The notes: generated from the letters alone by a model not told the origin. Shown: positions 43,646 to 56,425, counted from the stretch's first letter. The stretch is 64,000 bases of DNA from Achatina immaculata (GCA_009760885.1 CM019715.1:24207642-24271641), one strand, 5' to 3'. A program made the numbers and translations.

Positions 43646-44089
43646 TAGTCGTTTGTAATTGTTTTATGAAATCTCTATTCTACTAGTTGTTTGTAATTGT
43701 CTCATGAAATCTCCTATTTATCAGCATCTTCTGTCTATGAACTATTGTATATTCTTCTGTTTGAAAGACAGCTTCATTCATTTATTTCTTCCAGTGTTCT
43801 TCAGGCTGATACTTGTGTCGCCTATGAAAAGCGAAAAAACTCACTGCAGGGGAGGTGGACTAGATTACACTAAATATATGTATGTATGTATATGTAACTT
43901 GAAGATAAATGTTATTTGAGGTAATAAAAATACACTCATAAATTAGATACGAATAATATGACGAAAATTTCGCGCGTCAACAAAAAATTACTGCAGTAAT
44001 AGTACATGTTGGCAGATTACATCTGATGACGTGAAGGCGGTGATTACAGCTACGTAGAAAATATCAAATTCAGTCATTTTTTAGGGCAC

Positions 44090-44592
44090 CATTTAACAAA
44101 GCACAAAAACCAAGTTAAGACTATTCAATTCAAATGTAATATCCACCCTCATTTATGCATGTGAAAGCTGGAAAACAACTAAAGAAATAGAAAAGAAATT
44201 AGACTTTTGAAAACAAATGCCTAAGGAAAATACTCGGCATCAAGTGGAATGAATTCAAGAACAATGCAGAGATAAGACAGATGACTGAACAACAACCAGT
44301 CTCATGGGTGATCAGGAAAAGGAGATGGACATATGTTGGTCACTTGATGAGAAGAAATGATCAGAGAATCCCAAAACAAGCTATCAAGTGGAACACAACA
44401 GGCCGAAGAAAAAGGGGCAGACCGCGTGAAACTCTGAAGAGGACATTATTAAGAGAGGCCAAGTTAACAGGCATAAAATCCTTTGATGAGGTTGAAAGAC
44501 TCGCCGAAGACAGGAAAAATTGGCGAACTACTTTGCGAGCCCTATGTGACGTTTAACGGCATGGGAAGGATATAAGATAAGATAAGATTTAA
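44090..44592 (+). mobile_element. LINE C-terminal fragment with (ATAAG)n tail
   Basis: Encodes CLRKILGIKWNEFKNNAEIR (with a break), RRWTYVGHLMRRNDQRIPKQ, RRKRGRPRETLKRTLL, and ends WRTTLRALCDV with a stop at 44,555, then GGATATAAGATAAGATAAG. The tail repeats at 57,817-57,953. Group: RTE-like or a near relative. Confidence 0.78.
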
Positions 44593-44649
44593 CAAGTATT
44601 TTGTTTCCTGCTTTTAGAAAGTCTCCTTTCCTCGGCTTGTCTTCTTCAT

Positions 44650-45015
44650 TGTTGATTGGGCAAAAAAGACTTCTTCATAAGGCTCGGCCATGTGCCTAGT
44701 ACAAGGTGATATTTAAGATTTATATTACCTCCTTCATCCACCTCGTGAGTGGACATCTTGTTTCCTGTAATCTTATCATGATTGTTTTCTGTGATATACA
44801 GTCTGGCCATAGTCGTGTCACGTGACCAAACCATCTGGCTTTTTGTTACTGGATGTAGTTTATTAATGGCATCACTCCAACCCTTGCCTGGTGGTGTCAC
44901 TTCTGATTTTGTCTCTTACTCTTACGTTTAGTTTTCTTCTCAAAAATCTCATTTCTGCGATGATGATTTCGTCTTTAATTGTAGCTGTTAATGTCATATA
45001 TGACTTAGGTAGTAC
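44650..45015 (-). mobile_element. LINE C-terminal fragment, minus strand
   Basis: Minus-strand frame reads IIAEMRFLRRKLNVRVRDKI, then, after a break, KSQMVWSRDTTMARLY. AEMRFLRR..GV.RRDR is the usual start of the C-terminal segment of LINE proteins. Confidence 0.6.
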
Positions 45016-45173
45016 AGAGTTAAGAGAAAAAGTATATTGTGGAGTGCTCTTTTTTATCATTTGTGATGTATTTATTTATTTATTTTTTTAGTAATATTTT
45101 TCAGTAAAATAGTTTTTCTTTCATTCTGCACCGGAGAAATTTTCTTGGCTTGGTTGTAAAGAACCTGGAATTT

Positions 45174-45175
45174 CA

Positions 45176-45228
<53 letters not shown>

Positions 45229-45232
45229 TTCT
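45174..45232. repeat. (CT)n microsatellite
   Basis: CT/TTTCT run. It makes spurious Arg/Glu and Leu/Ser frames on both strands. Confidence 0.9.
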
Positions 45233-45239
45233 GACTCTC

Positions 45240-48200
45240 ATTTCTATGAAAATATACTGGTCTATGAAAGAAGAGGCCCTGTCTATGACTTATAGGAGTC
45301 ATGGATGCAATCTCTCTTTGACTGACAGCTATCATGGGTGTAATCTCTCTAACAGCTCTCATGGGCGCAGTATCTCTGTGAATGACAGCTGCTTTTCAAA
45401 GTAATCTTTGTAAGATTTTCTAACTATCACCGATAAAAATGCGTCGTTTTACGTTTTATCAGCTGTCACCAACAATTTTCTGGAATTTTCAAAGTAGATC
45501 TGAAGGTGTGAAAGGGGGGTGGGATAAGATGGGGTGGAGTGATTTGAAGAAATCCCTTTCCATAAAGAAATAAACGGGATAAAGTTTAGAATGAGCAAAT
45601 CTTTCATTTAGTCCTAGCAACCGAGGCTACATAATCACCCTCCACGTTATACTTGATCAAAAGTAATCTAATTACTAATCATGCTACTGACTATAATCTG
45701 TTCTCATTAGTCATAACATCAGTGTTATTATTATATATCTGAATGTCTCGTCAAAAGAGACGCACGTCACGTGACATAACTGATTGACATAAAAATAGTT
45801 TCTTCGCTGTTCAGGATGGCATTGTAACCATCTTCACTTCACGTGCCCACATCTTGACATACACTGACATCTTCACGGAGTTAAAAGAAATGATCTAATA
45901 TTACTAGAATATGGTCGCTTTATTCAGAAACCTCTGTAAAATATACTTGATTGAAATACTGTCTACCACTTTACACCAGTCTGTTGTTGAGTTTGTTTCA
46001 TTGTTGATTAGTGTACTTGTACTTGAAGATTATTTCATCTCATCAACCACATGAAATGAGTAAAAAATCTATTTCAATGTCTTTTCTCATCGCTACTTGA
46101 CGGTTTACGCCTCATAGTCACACTACAGTCACGTTTCCTCTTCATTTGGTGTCAGTGTTCTCATAGACTGGCGCGTGACCGTCGTGATTTCCTCCCGTCA
46201 CGTGGCACAGGAAATAACTTCTATACTATCAAAAGGACAGAAAAACCCTGTCAATCTGTCAGTTAAAGTGTGCATACCAGTTTTATCCAGCGTCCGCTAG
46301 GGGTGGAAGGAAGGCGAAGCTGTGCCTATACTTGAGTTTGAGTTTTTTTTAATATTCTATGCTTTCAAGTCAAGGCTCTCTTCAAGGGCAGAACTGCTTT
46401 TGTCTTCAGGAGAATTCAGTCTGGACGTTCTGAAGTCTTGAGTTTTGTTTACTTCAACTAATCCATGCAGATTGTTTCGGCTAGGTTTCAGAGTCTCCTA
46501 TACAAATGTTTTGAATCTTTTTAATGCTGCCATTAAATCTGATATCAAAGTATGTATGTTATTAGCACCAGGATGTGCGCATACAATAACATCATTTACA
46601 TTATGTGATGGTTTAGGCTGACTTAAAACTGCTGCCCCATATCCTTCTGCCCGTCCCAGGCTGACACGCACCAACATTTTTTTTAAAAACAGCCTTTATT
46701 TAGATGCAAGAAAATATCATGCCTGCATAGCACTGAGAACTGAACGAAAAATAAACAAGGCATGATTAAATGATGTAATGAAAGTCAACACAGACATTGT
46801 ATGAACCATAGGTCTATTTTTCTGAGTGCGTCACTGTAATTTTGCTGGATGAAAACGTCGTTAACGAATGTTTATAATAAGTGAATTTTAAAATTGAGAC
46901 AATAAGAACTGAGTGCTACATAAAAATGACACAACTTTCACAATTTGAAACTTATTTTATTTGATAAAAGAAACAGAAATGAACAGGAAAATACTGAAAT
47001 ATTGTCAGAACAAACCAACTCGTATCACTTAACACCATCTTTTAACAAATATACCCTAGCCTAGAACTCTTAGTCCTGCTGTCTTGTTGAAACTCTCTGT
47101 TCATTCTCTTCACTTTCCTTTCTATCTGCACTTTTTGCTGTGTGTTTATAGAATGTTAGCTCTTTCTATACCCTAGGGACTTCAAGAAACCATACCTGTC
47201 ATGTGATGCCATATTTTGTAATTATTTTTCCTGTACATTATTTTGCCTTCCACCCCAAAGTCCGGCTTGATCTAAAAGGTAGCTCCAGGAATGCGTGATC
47301 CTAACGTGGCATCAATGTTCTGTTCCGGGTGATATAAACGTCCACAGATTTTTATCAATATTTTTGTGTTGAGTGCCCAGAGCTGGTATTTATTGTTTCT
47401 TGCAATCACCAGTTCTTGGATCTCCAGGTGCACCAGGCGAAATTTACACTAAAAATGTGTATATAATAACACACTGTAATCTATTTCTCCATATTCAGTT
47501 TTAACTAATAGAACAATGTTGGATATTTTAGCTTGAAGAAGTAAGGAAAATATAGAAATAAAATAAAATAAAAAATAAACTGTACTGGAGACAGAGATCT
47601 GGATTTAGTACGATCTACAAAATGTAAGAATTAGAGAGAAGTATTTTAATGTCTTTCTTTTTTATGCATGAATGAAATGAATACCTATCACGTGACTTGA
47701 CATTATATTTCTCATCTCAAGGAGACAAAAAGCTGCCCTTACTGTCTGCATGGAACAGCGAAACATAAGAACTTGAAACTCAGCTGGCACTCAGTCATCC
47801 TCACACTCGTGAAGAAACATCTTAAATGAAATCATCGCTAAAAGAAATCAATGTCCGACACCTGGAGAAAAACTACGACCTATTTTCACAATTTCACATG
47901 TTAAAGCGTTAACGATTTATATGTTTGGAAAAAAGTGAAGCGGAATGTTCTAATAGAACTTGCTTTTGTGAGGAAAAATAAAACTTAAAACAAAGAAATT
48001 AATAAAAGCATAATGTGAAACAGTTTATAGTATCTTGTTCTGACTTCATTCTGACTCTAGGCGGCATGTTTCATTCAAATACGCATGACGTCATGGATAC
48101 CTCAGATTTTCTACAGCTGAACAAATAAAGCAACTAACCATCATGGTTTAAAGAGATACACAAATCATTGCTAATAATCAAAACACAATTATTTTAAAGC

Positions 48201-48675
48201 ATTTTACGCAGTTCTATGGCAGTAACAAAAGAGAAATCTTATGTACTGGCTAGTACTGTTGAAACGTATATCCAGCATAAAGTACTTGGACAACTTCTCG
48301 TAACGTATATGTGTACGATTCATATGAAACAAAACTTGTACTCTGTATTTGCTTAAAAAATATGGCAATAGTTATAAATTATTGTTAAACATTTAAACTT
48401 GGCTACTGAAAGCAAAATTATGAGTACAAATTATCGGTTCTGTCAATGTGTCTCCAGAATTATCCTGTTTTATATTTGTAGGTAACAGATTCGTTCTTCT
48501 CAACTAATTCGCTGGCTGTTGCCTTCTCAGAACTGAGGTCTCTGCTGTCTATCCATACAGAAGATTCAAAACTGATTGTACCAACTTGAGCTCTTTAATT
48601 TCCATCTATCCTGAGACTTTCTGACCGAGTTTCATAAGAAAAAGATCTAGAACTTGCTCAGATGCTTTAATTTGC
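45240..48675. other. Long noncoding stretch downstream of gene 2
   Basis: No open frame above the random background and no mobile-element motif was recognised. The last few hundred bases before 48,676 would be the 3' untranslated region of gene 2; no polyadenylation site was chosen. Confidence 0.45.
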
Positions 48676-50683
48676 TTAGAGTTCAGAATAAATGTTCGTT
48701 TCGTTTGCTTTAACAGCATTTTCTGGTATATCTTCTACAGGTCCTTTGGGTTCTGTTGAAAGTTCAGACAATGCGGAATGGGAATCAGTGTATTCACTTC
48801 TTTGAACAGCTTTCGTATGAACTATATTACCAGATTTCACTTTACGAACAGCCGAATATGTGGGTGTATTTTTACGTATGTTCATCTTGATGTCCTTCTC
48901 TGTGCTCTCACTCTTTGGTTTTCCAGCTTCATCCACTTCAACACAACTCCCTGCCACTGAATAAATAAATTCCCTTTTCTGAGTTTCCGAAGTAAAAGGA
49001 CAAGGCCCTTGGGAGCTGTCATCATGTGGATCTGGTAAAACATCATACGGATTTGTGATATTTCGTACGTGATCACCAAGTCTTGAGTACGCGTTTTTAC
49101 TTTTATAGTTGGCATTAATGAGAGAAATAACGCCATCTGTTGCGTTATAACTATCCTCGACCGTAGCATCTGAAAAACTTCTACTTTCTCCTTCAGATGA
49201 TGAATCTATTTTGCATACATCATAAACATCACTGCAATCCTTTTGGACGAGGCTATCGTCAGCTTTCTTGTACATGGTGCCCAGATGTGATGACCCTTCG
49301 AGCACAGAAGTGTCACTGCTCGTTCTGCACGAGACGTCCCTACATTCTGAATAATCAGAATCTTGATCTGAAACAATTTTCAATTTTGTCTCTCTTTGAT
49401 CGTTGTCTATGTAATCGTAATCATTCTTGGAAGCCTCGATCCAGTCCTCAGTAATTTTTGATCCAGACATATTATCTGCTGCAGGAATTTCTGATTCTGT
49501 ATTCGAGTTCGACTTTGTTTTCTCGTTATCAGTATCATTTAAGTCATAACATGAATCATAATTCTTTACTTTTCCATTTCTAGTAGTCCCAGATGACTTT
49601 GTATGGCGCGTATAGTCATTAATTATGTTAGTCATTTCATTTAAATTATTAACGTATTCTTTTGACTCTTTTGATGTGTTCTCTTCATCTACACTGGCTG
49701 CTTTCGCGCTCTTCGCTGTCCAGATTTCAGGAAGGAGATGAGCATTACTCGTCTTAATAAGTGCAGCACCTCCGCCAAATGTCGTGCTAAGTTCTCCGAT
49801 ATTTATTTGTCCCATCTCCCCTTGAGTAGTTGAGATTACTTGAGAGTCTATGTATCTATTCCTCATGGGTTTAGCTTCACGCACGACATGTTTCATCAAG
49901 TTGTCGCCCCTTGTGCCAGACGCACATTCATTTTCTGGCTGGAGATCTGACTTAGTTCCCCTATAATCAGAAACATTGACGTAGTTGTGCAGTGTTTTTG
50001 ACGTGTGGGACATTTGTTTTCTTCGCCTCCAAAAAACGAAAGCGACGATAATAAGAATAATAATAGTAATAATAACAACAGCGATCACTGCAGCAATAAC
50101 AGGGGACATATTGTCAGTACTGTGATCGTAATGCTGTGGAGCTTCGCTAGACAGCCCCAAGACCTGGCTGCTGTTCTCGTACATCTGTACATGTGTGGTT
50201 GCTGACAGTTTTGTACTTACTTCCGTTGTTGTTGTTGCTGCTGCTGATGATGATGATGGTGATGATGATGGTGATGTTACTGCTGATGGTGGTGTTGTCG
50301 TTGTTGTTATTGTTGTGCTTGAGGAAAAACAAACACTCCAACAATTTTGAGATCCAGAAAACTGGTTACTATAATTAAGACCCTCCGAAATAAAATCCCA
50401 GATGAAAGTAACACATGCTTCCAGACCAGAAGAAATATTGGCCAGATTTAATACTTGGTAATTTTGGTTTCTAAGACTGAAAACAGGTAAGGGAGTTTGC
50501 TGTGTACAAACGATTGCTTCATTCGATAGTTTGCTTTTGCATTTATAAAATTTACATTTCGAATTAGGATCTGGCCATGATCCTGTAGCTTGTGTGGATG
50601 TCACATTTGGCTGTGGTAGATACTGTGAGCTGTACTTCACAGTGCATTTTGTATTCTTGCCATCAGTCAGACATGATGAGAAT
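48676..50683 (-). CDS. Receptor-like membrane protein, last exon (gene 2)
   Basis: The exon starts after acceptor TTATTTTGTTCCAG (50,684) with one base completing a codon, a phase-2 intron; the stop is TAA at 48,676. The first 14 full codons precede a GTG at 50,640, which is not a real start; residues below count from it (654). The ectodomain end has cysteines at 29, 34, 45, 76, 100 and 104 plus two before residue 1, and NVT, NIS and NYS glycosylation sites. A Thr/Ser stalk follows (105-175). The transmembrane helix is about 181-203, followed by WRRRK. The 450-residue acidic tail carries YVNV (220), YSRL (518), YDVL (532), YSAV (595) and a terminal YSEL (651), like ITIM or adaptor sites. NAYSRLGDHV matches gene 1. 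The Cys-rich domain was not recognised. A signalling receptor is the inference; it is uninterrupted over 2 kb. Confidence 0.75.
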
Positions 50684-51682
50684 CTGGAACAAAATAATGT
50701 GAGCTCAGCTAGGACATCTCTTACGTTTCTGGAATCCTGGACTGCATATATAAAGCAAACAGCTCAAGGAAACAGTGTAGCATGAGAAACAAACTACTGA
50801 CATATTGAACAATACATTTTCTTATTATCCAGACTGATCAAACATTGATTGATTTTAATCAGTTTCTTGACATATTGACAAGAGTTAGTATAAACAAATG
50901 CAACCAAGCACAGATAAGACAATATTCGACTTCCTCAGACAAAAAAAATTAACTTTTTTTTAACTACGAAAAAAAACTTTAAATAATTTATGGTACAAAA
51001 AGTGTGGTCAAGTTGAAGTTATCTTGAAACAGACACTAGCTGAAAAATAAAGTGTTGCAGAATAGCCACAAGTAAAGGGAGATTACTATTTTAAGAGTTA
51101 TTAAAGCAAGAGTGGTCCCCTTGAAAGACAAATCTTACTCCCTGACCTTTGGTCTTAAAGCTCAGGGGGAGCTTTCAAAATAGTAAAAACGTTAAAGTGA
51201 CAGAGTATAGTGAGTGAGATGTTTCACTGTCGCATAAAATTTATGGTAGAACTTAGGAGAAGGTCAGAAACAGTTTTTCTCGCGTGACTTCAGTTAAGGG
51301 AAAAGGAAAACTGCACGGGGGTTATATAAAATGCTGGGGTTATAAAACTGATTTTCGGAGAGAAATCTTGAGTAGCAGTAGCAGTCAGTCAGATGTAGTG
51401 AATTTTATTTGCTGGCTTCCTCAGTCAGTTTTCATTAGTTTAGAGTCGATCATGACAGCTAGAGAAAAGTCTATCTGACTGATGATTAGGTCAGATTTGT
51501 GGCTAAAATTATACGTTGTTTTCAAGATGTAGAGTGATATTTTTGTTTGTCCTTTTTATGACAGCCAGTTTAGTTGTCAGGCAATTCAACTGCAGTAGAC
51601 TGTGCATTTTTTTCTTTATGTCAATTCATAAAATTGTAAGTATGAAAGTTAGATAGTTTAATCTCTCTCTCTCTTTTTTTTT

Positions 51683-51727
<45 letters not shown>

Positions 51728-52030
51728 TGGCTGAGTTCCCTTCCTCCCAATGGCAAACAAGTTCTTGCCGGGAAGCTGTGTTTTTGTATGTATTGTTTCT
51801 CCACTGTGACAGTAGTCTCCTCATTCGTCATGCACTTCATCCTCATTTTCCTCATTATTAAATATTGTATTTACCCTTGCTACACCACTGGGTCTGTGAC
51901 TTCCTGTCAATGTCAACATTTGTGTCTTGTAAGTCTGCAAGTTTGCTGTCAAGTTGTTCTACGTTGTCCTGGTGCCTGGAGTGCCTCAAATGTTGTTCTA
52001 AGCGTTTAACAGGAACGTAGAGCTAAAAAA
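50684..52030. other. Noncoding stretch, intron of gene 2
   Basis: Starts with the acceptor of the exon above, read on the minus strand. A CT-rich microsatellite lies at 51,663-51,727. No upstream exon with paired splice sites was identified. Confidence 0.5.
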
Positions 52031-52097
52031 GATCTACATCCAGATCTGGCATACATCAGCTGAACAAGTAAAGCACTAGGCAACACATCTAATAGAA
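52031..52097 (+). repeat. Dispersed repeat, inverted match at 56,790
   Basis: GATCTACATCCAGATCTGGC and AGCACTAGGCAACACATCTA match the complement of 56,790-56,862 at about 80% by eye. Next to it lies the small element at 52,110. Confidence 0.65.
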
Positions 52098-52109
52098 GTA
52101 TCCGGTGAT

Positions 52110-52225
52110 TGATAAAAGGGGATAGCTACTGCAGTAAAACTGGTTCTAGTAATAAAGGTAAATAGAGGTGTATGGTACAGTTTTACACGGCGGCAGAGGA
52201 AGTGAGGAAAAAGCAAATAGCAGAA
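52110..52225 (+). mobile_element. Copy of small hairpin-type element
   Basis: GATAAAAGGGGATAGCTACT, GCAGTAAAACTGGTT and AATAGAGGTGTATGGTACAG match the 88 bp element at 12,539 and the 188 bp element at 57,574. The end near 52,225 (GTGAGGAAAAAGCAAATAG) matches the hairpin part of the latter. No target duplication identified. Confidence 0.65.
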
Positions 52226-52514
52226 AGTATGAAAGTAAGATGAGAATGATTAAATAAAAAACATACAACATCCAATATGTCGGTGTGAGCCTTTCTCAAG
52301 GATTACATAGACAAACACAACGCAACATATAACTAAAAGAAAATGAAAATGAAAAACTTAGCTTTGTGGCATTCTCCTAGAAAGAAAACATTCGAATGCG
52401 TCCTAGAGACGAAGAAAATTCTCCACAAAGGAAACGCCAATACAACCAATCGATATCAGAAGCGGGGAAAGGAAGAGATGGGGGAGGGGGAATGAGGGGA
52501 AGAGGCGCAGGGAC

Positions 52515-52726
52515 GAGACCAGGAGGGGCGATAAATACCTGAAGGCTGCGAGAGAAGCAGGTGGTGATGGGGAGGGGGAGGGAAGCTGGGAGATAACATG
52601 AAACTGATGAATGAAGAAACGAGACCAGGAGAGGTCATAAACACCTGTAGGTCGCTAGAGAAAACCAGGTGGTGGTAGGAGGGGGAAGGAAGCTGGGAGA
52701 TAACGTGAAACTGAAGAATAAAGAAC
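52515..52726. repeat. Imperfect tandem duplication, about 106 bp x 2
   Basis: CGAGACCAGGAGGGGCGATA and CGAGACCAGGAGAGGTCATA begin two purine-rich units that share GGAAGCTGGGAGATAAC. Confidence 0.8.
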
Positions 52727-52890
52727 TGCAGAAGACAGTAAAGTATGAATAGCAGAAAATGAGTGGAAATCTCAAGAAGATAAAAGGAAGCTGAAAACAT
52801 TTTTAATTCCAGTTGGTTGGAGACAGCCAGCCTGGAAAATAAGTCGCTCTCAGAGATCGATTCCGGAATGCATTACTGACAACAAAAACC

Positions 52891-53472
52891 ATGCCAGGAT
52901 CCGACTGCAATAGTGACCATGACCCACTCTGTGGAAAAATTAGAATAAAGCTAAAGAAAGCATGCAGAAAAGTAAGAAACATCAAACTGAATACAGAACT
53001 TCTTAAAAATGACCAAGAACTGCGAGAACAATGCAAAGTTATTATAACAAATAGATACAATGCAATAGCAAAGATGAATAGTATAGATGAACAATGGGAA
53101 ATGTTAAGAGATTCTATCCACCAAACTGTTAAGGAAATAATACCACCGAAAGAAGAAGCCCATAAAAATAAATGGATGACAGACGACATCTTAGGACTGA
53201 TGGACAAGAGGAGGAGGAGTAAAAATAACCAAGAAAAATATAGCAAGATAAATAAAGAAATAAGACGCAAATGCAAAGAAACAAGGGGAGTATGGTTAAA
53301 TGAACAGTGCAGACAAATAGAGGACTCTCATGGTAAAGACAGCAAAAACATGCACAAACGAATTAATGAACTCACAGGCAGGAAAATAAATTATACCACA
53401 GGATGCCTGAAATCAAAAGAAGGTAAAATGTTAATGGGAAAAGAAGACATTGTGGACAGAGTACATCGGTAA
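52891..53472 (+). pseudogene. RTE-like LINE endonuclease end and linker
   Basis: Opens with MPGSDCNSDHDPLCGKIRIK, whose SDH is the C-terminal motif (catalytic His) of the APE-type endonuclease. The linker then runs through KNKWMTDDILGLMDKRRR and is open to 53,472. Codons before 52,891 are decayed. A frameshift at about 53,455 leads into the next stretch. Confidence 0.7.
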
Positions 53473-55700
53473 GCTATATGGAGTAGAAAGACCAGAATTA
53501 ACACCAGATACTGAAAACTGTGATGGATCACCAATACTTGAAGATGAAATCATAGATGCCATCAAATACATGAAGAAAGGAAAAGCGACTGGGCCTGATA
53601 ATATAACAATAGAAGAAATAGAGGCGCTAGAGGAGATAGGAATAAAAATAATAACCAAGTTACTGAATGACATTTACAAAAGTGGTTATATGCCCAGTGA
53701 CTTGCTTAAACACATATTTATAGCACTACCAAAGAAACCAGGTGCAAAGGAATGTGATGACCACCGGACTATCAGCCTCTCATTTCACATAACGAAACTA
53801 CTTCTGAGAATCATCATGAGAAGAACAAGGAAAAGATAAAAATGGAAATAGCAGAAGACAGTTTGGTTTTATTGAAGGAAAGGGAACGCACAATGCCATT
53901 TATGCTTTACGAACACTAACAGAAAGAGCTTTAAAAGTACAGAAAGATCTCTTCTTATGCTTCATTGAAATTCGACAAGGTGAAACAATGAAATTATTAA
54001 AATGCTTGAAGACATCAAATAGACGGCAAAGACCTGAGGATTGTAAAACATCTATACTGGCAGCAAGAAGCATTAATTCGAGTTGAAAATAGAACTGGAA
54101 AATCATCATTATCATCAGGTGCCTTGCCGACTGGCGTTGGTTATTATGCTTCTCCAGAGTACACGATCCTTCATGCAGGCCATCAGTTCAGTTGGTGATC
54201 TCCTCTCACACCATCCCGTCAGACTGTCCAGTATCATTTCTCTTGATCTTAATCTTGATCTTCTTCCTAATATTTTCTATGCCCCCTCTTCTCATTGCAT
54301 GTCCTATGAAAATACATTGTCTCTCTCTTATCTTTTTGGTAAGGTTTTTTTGTCTCTCCAGCTCTTCTCCTACATTCTTCATTAGTTATTTTTGTTGTCC
54401 AGGGGATTCGCAACATTCTTCTAATAAACCACATTTCTGCTGCTTCCAATGATTTTTGTGCAGATTTGCCTATTGTCCATGATTCACTTCCATATAATAG
54501 GTTCAATAATAATAGGTTCAATAATATAGGTTCAATATAGCATTTTAGGACTCGTTTTCTAACATTCATTGATAAAGATGTGTTGCACAAATATGTTTCT
54601 CATTCTCTGAAATGCAGCCTTTGCTTGGCCTATTCTGTTCCTAATTTCTGTTCTGCATTTCCCATCTGAAGTTATTACTGCTCCAAAGTATTTGAATTTC
54701 TGCACCTGCTTTAGAATAGTTCCATTTAATTTCATACTGCATGCTGGTGGATTCTGTTTCTTAGATGTAACCATAGTCTCTGTGTTTTTGATGTTCGAAG
54801 TAATGCCTTTCGGAAAATATCAACCTATAAAACAAGGGATGCGACAAGGATGTGTACTATCTCCAGACCTTTTTTCTCTATACAGCGAGAATATTCTAAG
54901 AAAGATCATAACAGAACCAGGCATAAAAATTGGAGGATACAATATTAACAACCTTCGGTATGCTGACGACACAGTACTGATAGCTGAGAACCAACATCAT
55001 CATCAAAATCTCTCCAAAATCTCTTGGATAAAGTCGCCAAAGAAAGTGAACAGAAAGGCCTTACTTTGAACATCAAAAGGACAGAGACTATGGTTATATC
55101 TAAGAAACAGAATCCACCAGCATGCAGTATTAAATTAAACGGAACTATTCTAAAGCAGGTGCAGAAATTCAAATACCTTGGAGCAGTAATAACTTCTGAT
55201 GGGAAATGCAGAGCAGAAATTAGAAACAGAATAGGCCAAGCAAAGACTGCATTTTAGAGAATGAGAAACAGAATGAGAATGCAACACATCTTTATCAATG
55301 AATGTTAGAAAGCGAGTCCTAAAATCCTATACTGAACCTATCTTGTTATATGGAATTGAATCATGGACAGGTCTGCACAAAAATCATTGGAAGCAGCAGA
55401 AATGTGGTTTATTAGAAGAATGTTGCGAATCCCCTGGACAGCAAAAATAACTAATGAAGAATGTATGAGACGAGATGGAGAGACAAAAAACCTTGTCAAA
55501 AAGATAAGAGAGAGACAATGTACTTTCATAGGACATGCAATGAGAAGAGGGAGCATTGAAAATATTATAACAACAGGAAAAATAGAAGGAAGAAGATCAA
55601 GATTAAGACCAAGAGAAATGATACTGGACAGTCTGACGGGATGGTGTGAGAGGAGATCACCAACTGAGCTGATGGCCTGCATGAAGGATCGTGTACACTG
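53450..55700 (+). pseudogene. RTE-like reverse transcriptase, split by insertion
   Basis: Fingers: KGKATGPDNITIEEIEAL and DDHRTISLSFHITKLLLRI to 53,839, with a decayed continuation. Motif A is lost or unrecognisable (FLCFIEIRQG). After the insertion, motif B is [17 protein letters not shown] and motif C is [10 protein letters not shown] at about 54,952. Thumb and C-terminus: [35 protein letters not shown] and CERRSPTELMACMKDRVH. Several frame breaks lie between 54,990 and 55,370. Confidence 0.75.
54105..54811 (-). mobile_element. Inverted truncated RTE-like copy nested in the LINE
   Basis: Minus-strand copy of 55,053-55,740: [28 protein letters not shown], then SLEAAEMWFIRRMLRIPW. Its tail (ATCATCATT) is at 54,105. 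The target duplication GGAAAAT flanks it. Removing it makes the host RTE reading continuous across the site. Confidence 0.85.
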
Positions 55701-55736
55701 AAGGAGCATATTAGCCGCCAGTCTGCACGGCACCTG

Positions 55737-55782
55737 ATGATGATGATGATGATGATGATGATGACGATGATGATGATGATGA
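55737..55782. repeat. (GAT)n microsatellite at LINE tail
   Basis: Fifteen GAT units with one GAC interruption, directly after the LINE 3' end. Confidence 0.9.
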
Positions 55783-56074
55783 GATCGTACATCAGAAGAA
55801 CAGGAGTGGATCGCACTAACAGAAATGTCCTGTTTTCCCCTGTGGTCGCTTTGGCAAAAGTGCTTTGCTGTAGTCCTCTGTATAAGAAATCAGCTGTCAG
55901 TCTGTTTTAGTGGTACCAAGACTCAGCATGGTTCAAAACAGAATGAGTAGCACGCTGTTTTACATGTAACGGTTGTTATAGTCTTAAAATATCGGTCCGA
56001 AGCAGTTAGATGCCAGTTTTTCTTGGACAGTCTTGATTCACTGAGCACTAAGAAAATATCTTGTTTATGTTGCA

Positions 56075-56425
56075 CTTCAAATATCATGGACACAAAAAAG
56101 AACAAATGTATCCATACTACAAGAACTTAATAATGAAGAAGATTGGCTAGTAAAGAGGATTAAGCAAAGAAAATGTAAATATTTTGGACTTAAATATTTT
56201 TTATTTTTATTAAACGTTATGAGAATTTAGAGAAGACCGTCTTGGAAGGGTACATAATGGGAAAAAGAAAGAGAGGAAGACCAAGGTGAAGATGGCTGCA
56301 AGATATCGCTGATAATCCGCAAATGGATGCATCAACAGTAGGGCATCTTTCTTACAACCGAGAGGCCTAAAGGAGAGCTGTTAGGGAGCCAATGTTCTGG
56401 AAGGGACATGTAAGTGACTGATTGA
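56075..56425 (+). mobile_element. RTE-like LINE 3' fragment
   Basis: Matches 10,645-10,975 of the better copy, from TTCAAATATCATGGACACAA to GGAAGGGACATG. It encodes WTQKRTNVSILQEL and a changed MGKRKRGRPR followed by a stop. Confidence 0.8.

Larger units (their letters stand above)
52870..55735 (+). mobile_element. RTE-like LINE with nested inverted copy
   Basis: Outer element: end of endonuclease (CNSDHDPL), linker, reverse transcriptase 53.45-54.09 kb, resuming at 54,819 and ending at CGCACGGCACCTG with a (ATG)n tail to 55,780. An inverted truncated copy sits at 54,105-54,811, flanked by GGAAAAT at 54,098-54,104 and 54,812-54,818. It is a different family from the 9 kb LINE. Confidence 0.85.

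Noticed and set aside
52456..53276. Minus-strand Phe/Leu-rich frames of 114 and 157 residues
   Set aside because: The first is antisense to purine-rich duplicated sequence; the second is antisense to the RTE-like endonuclease and linker frame.
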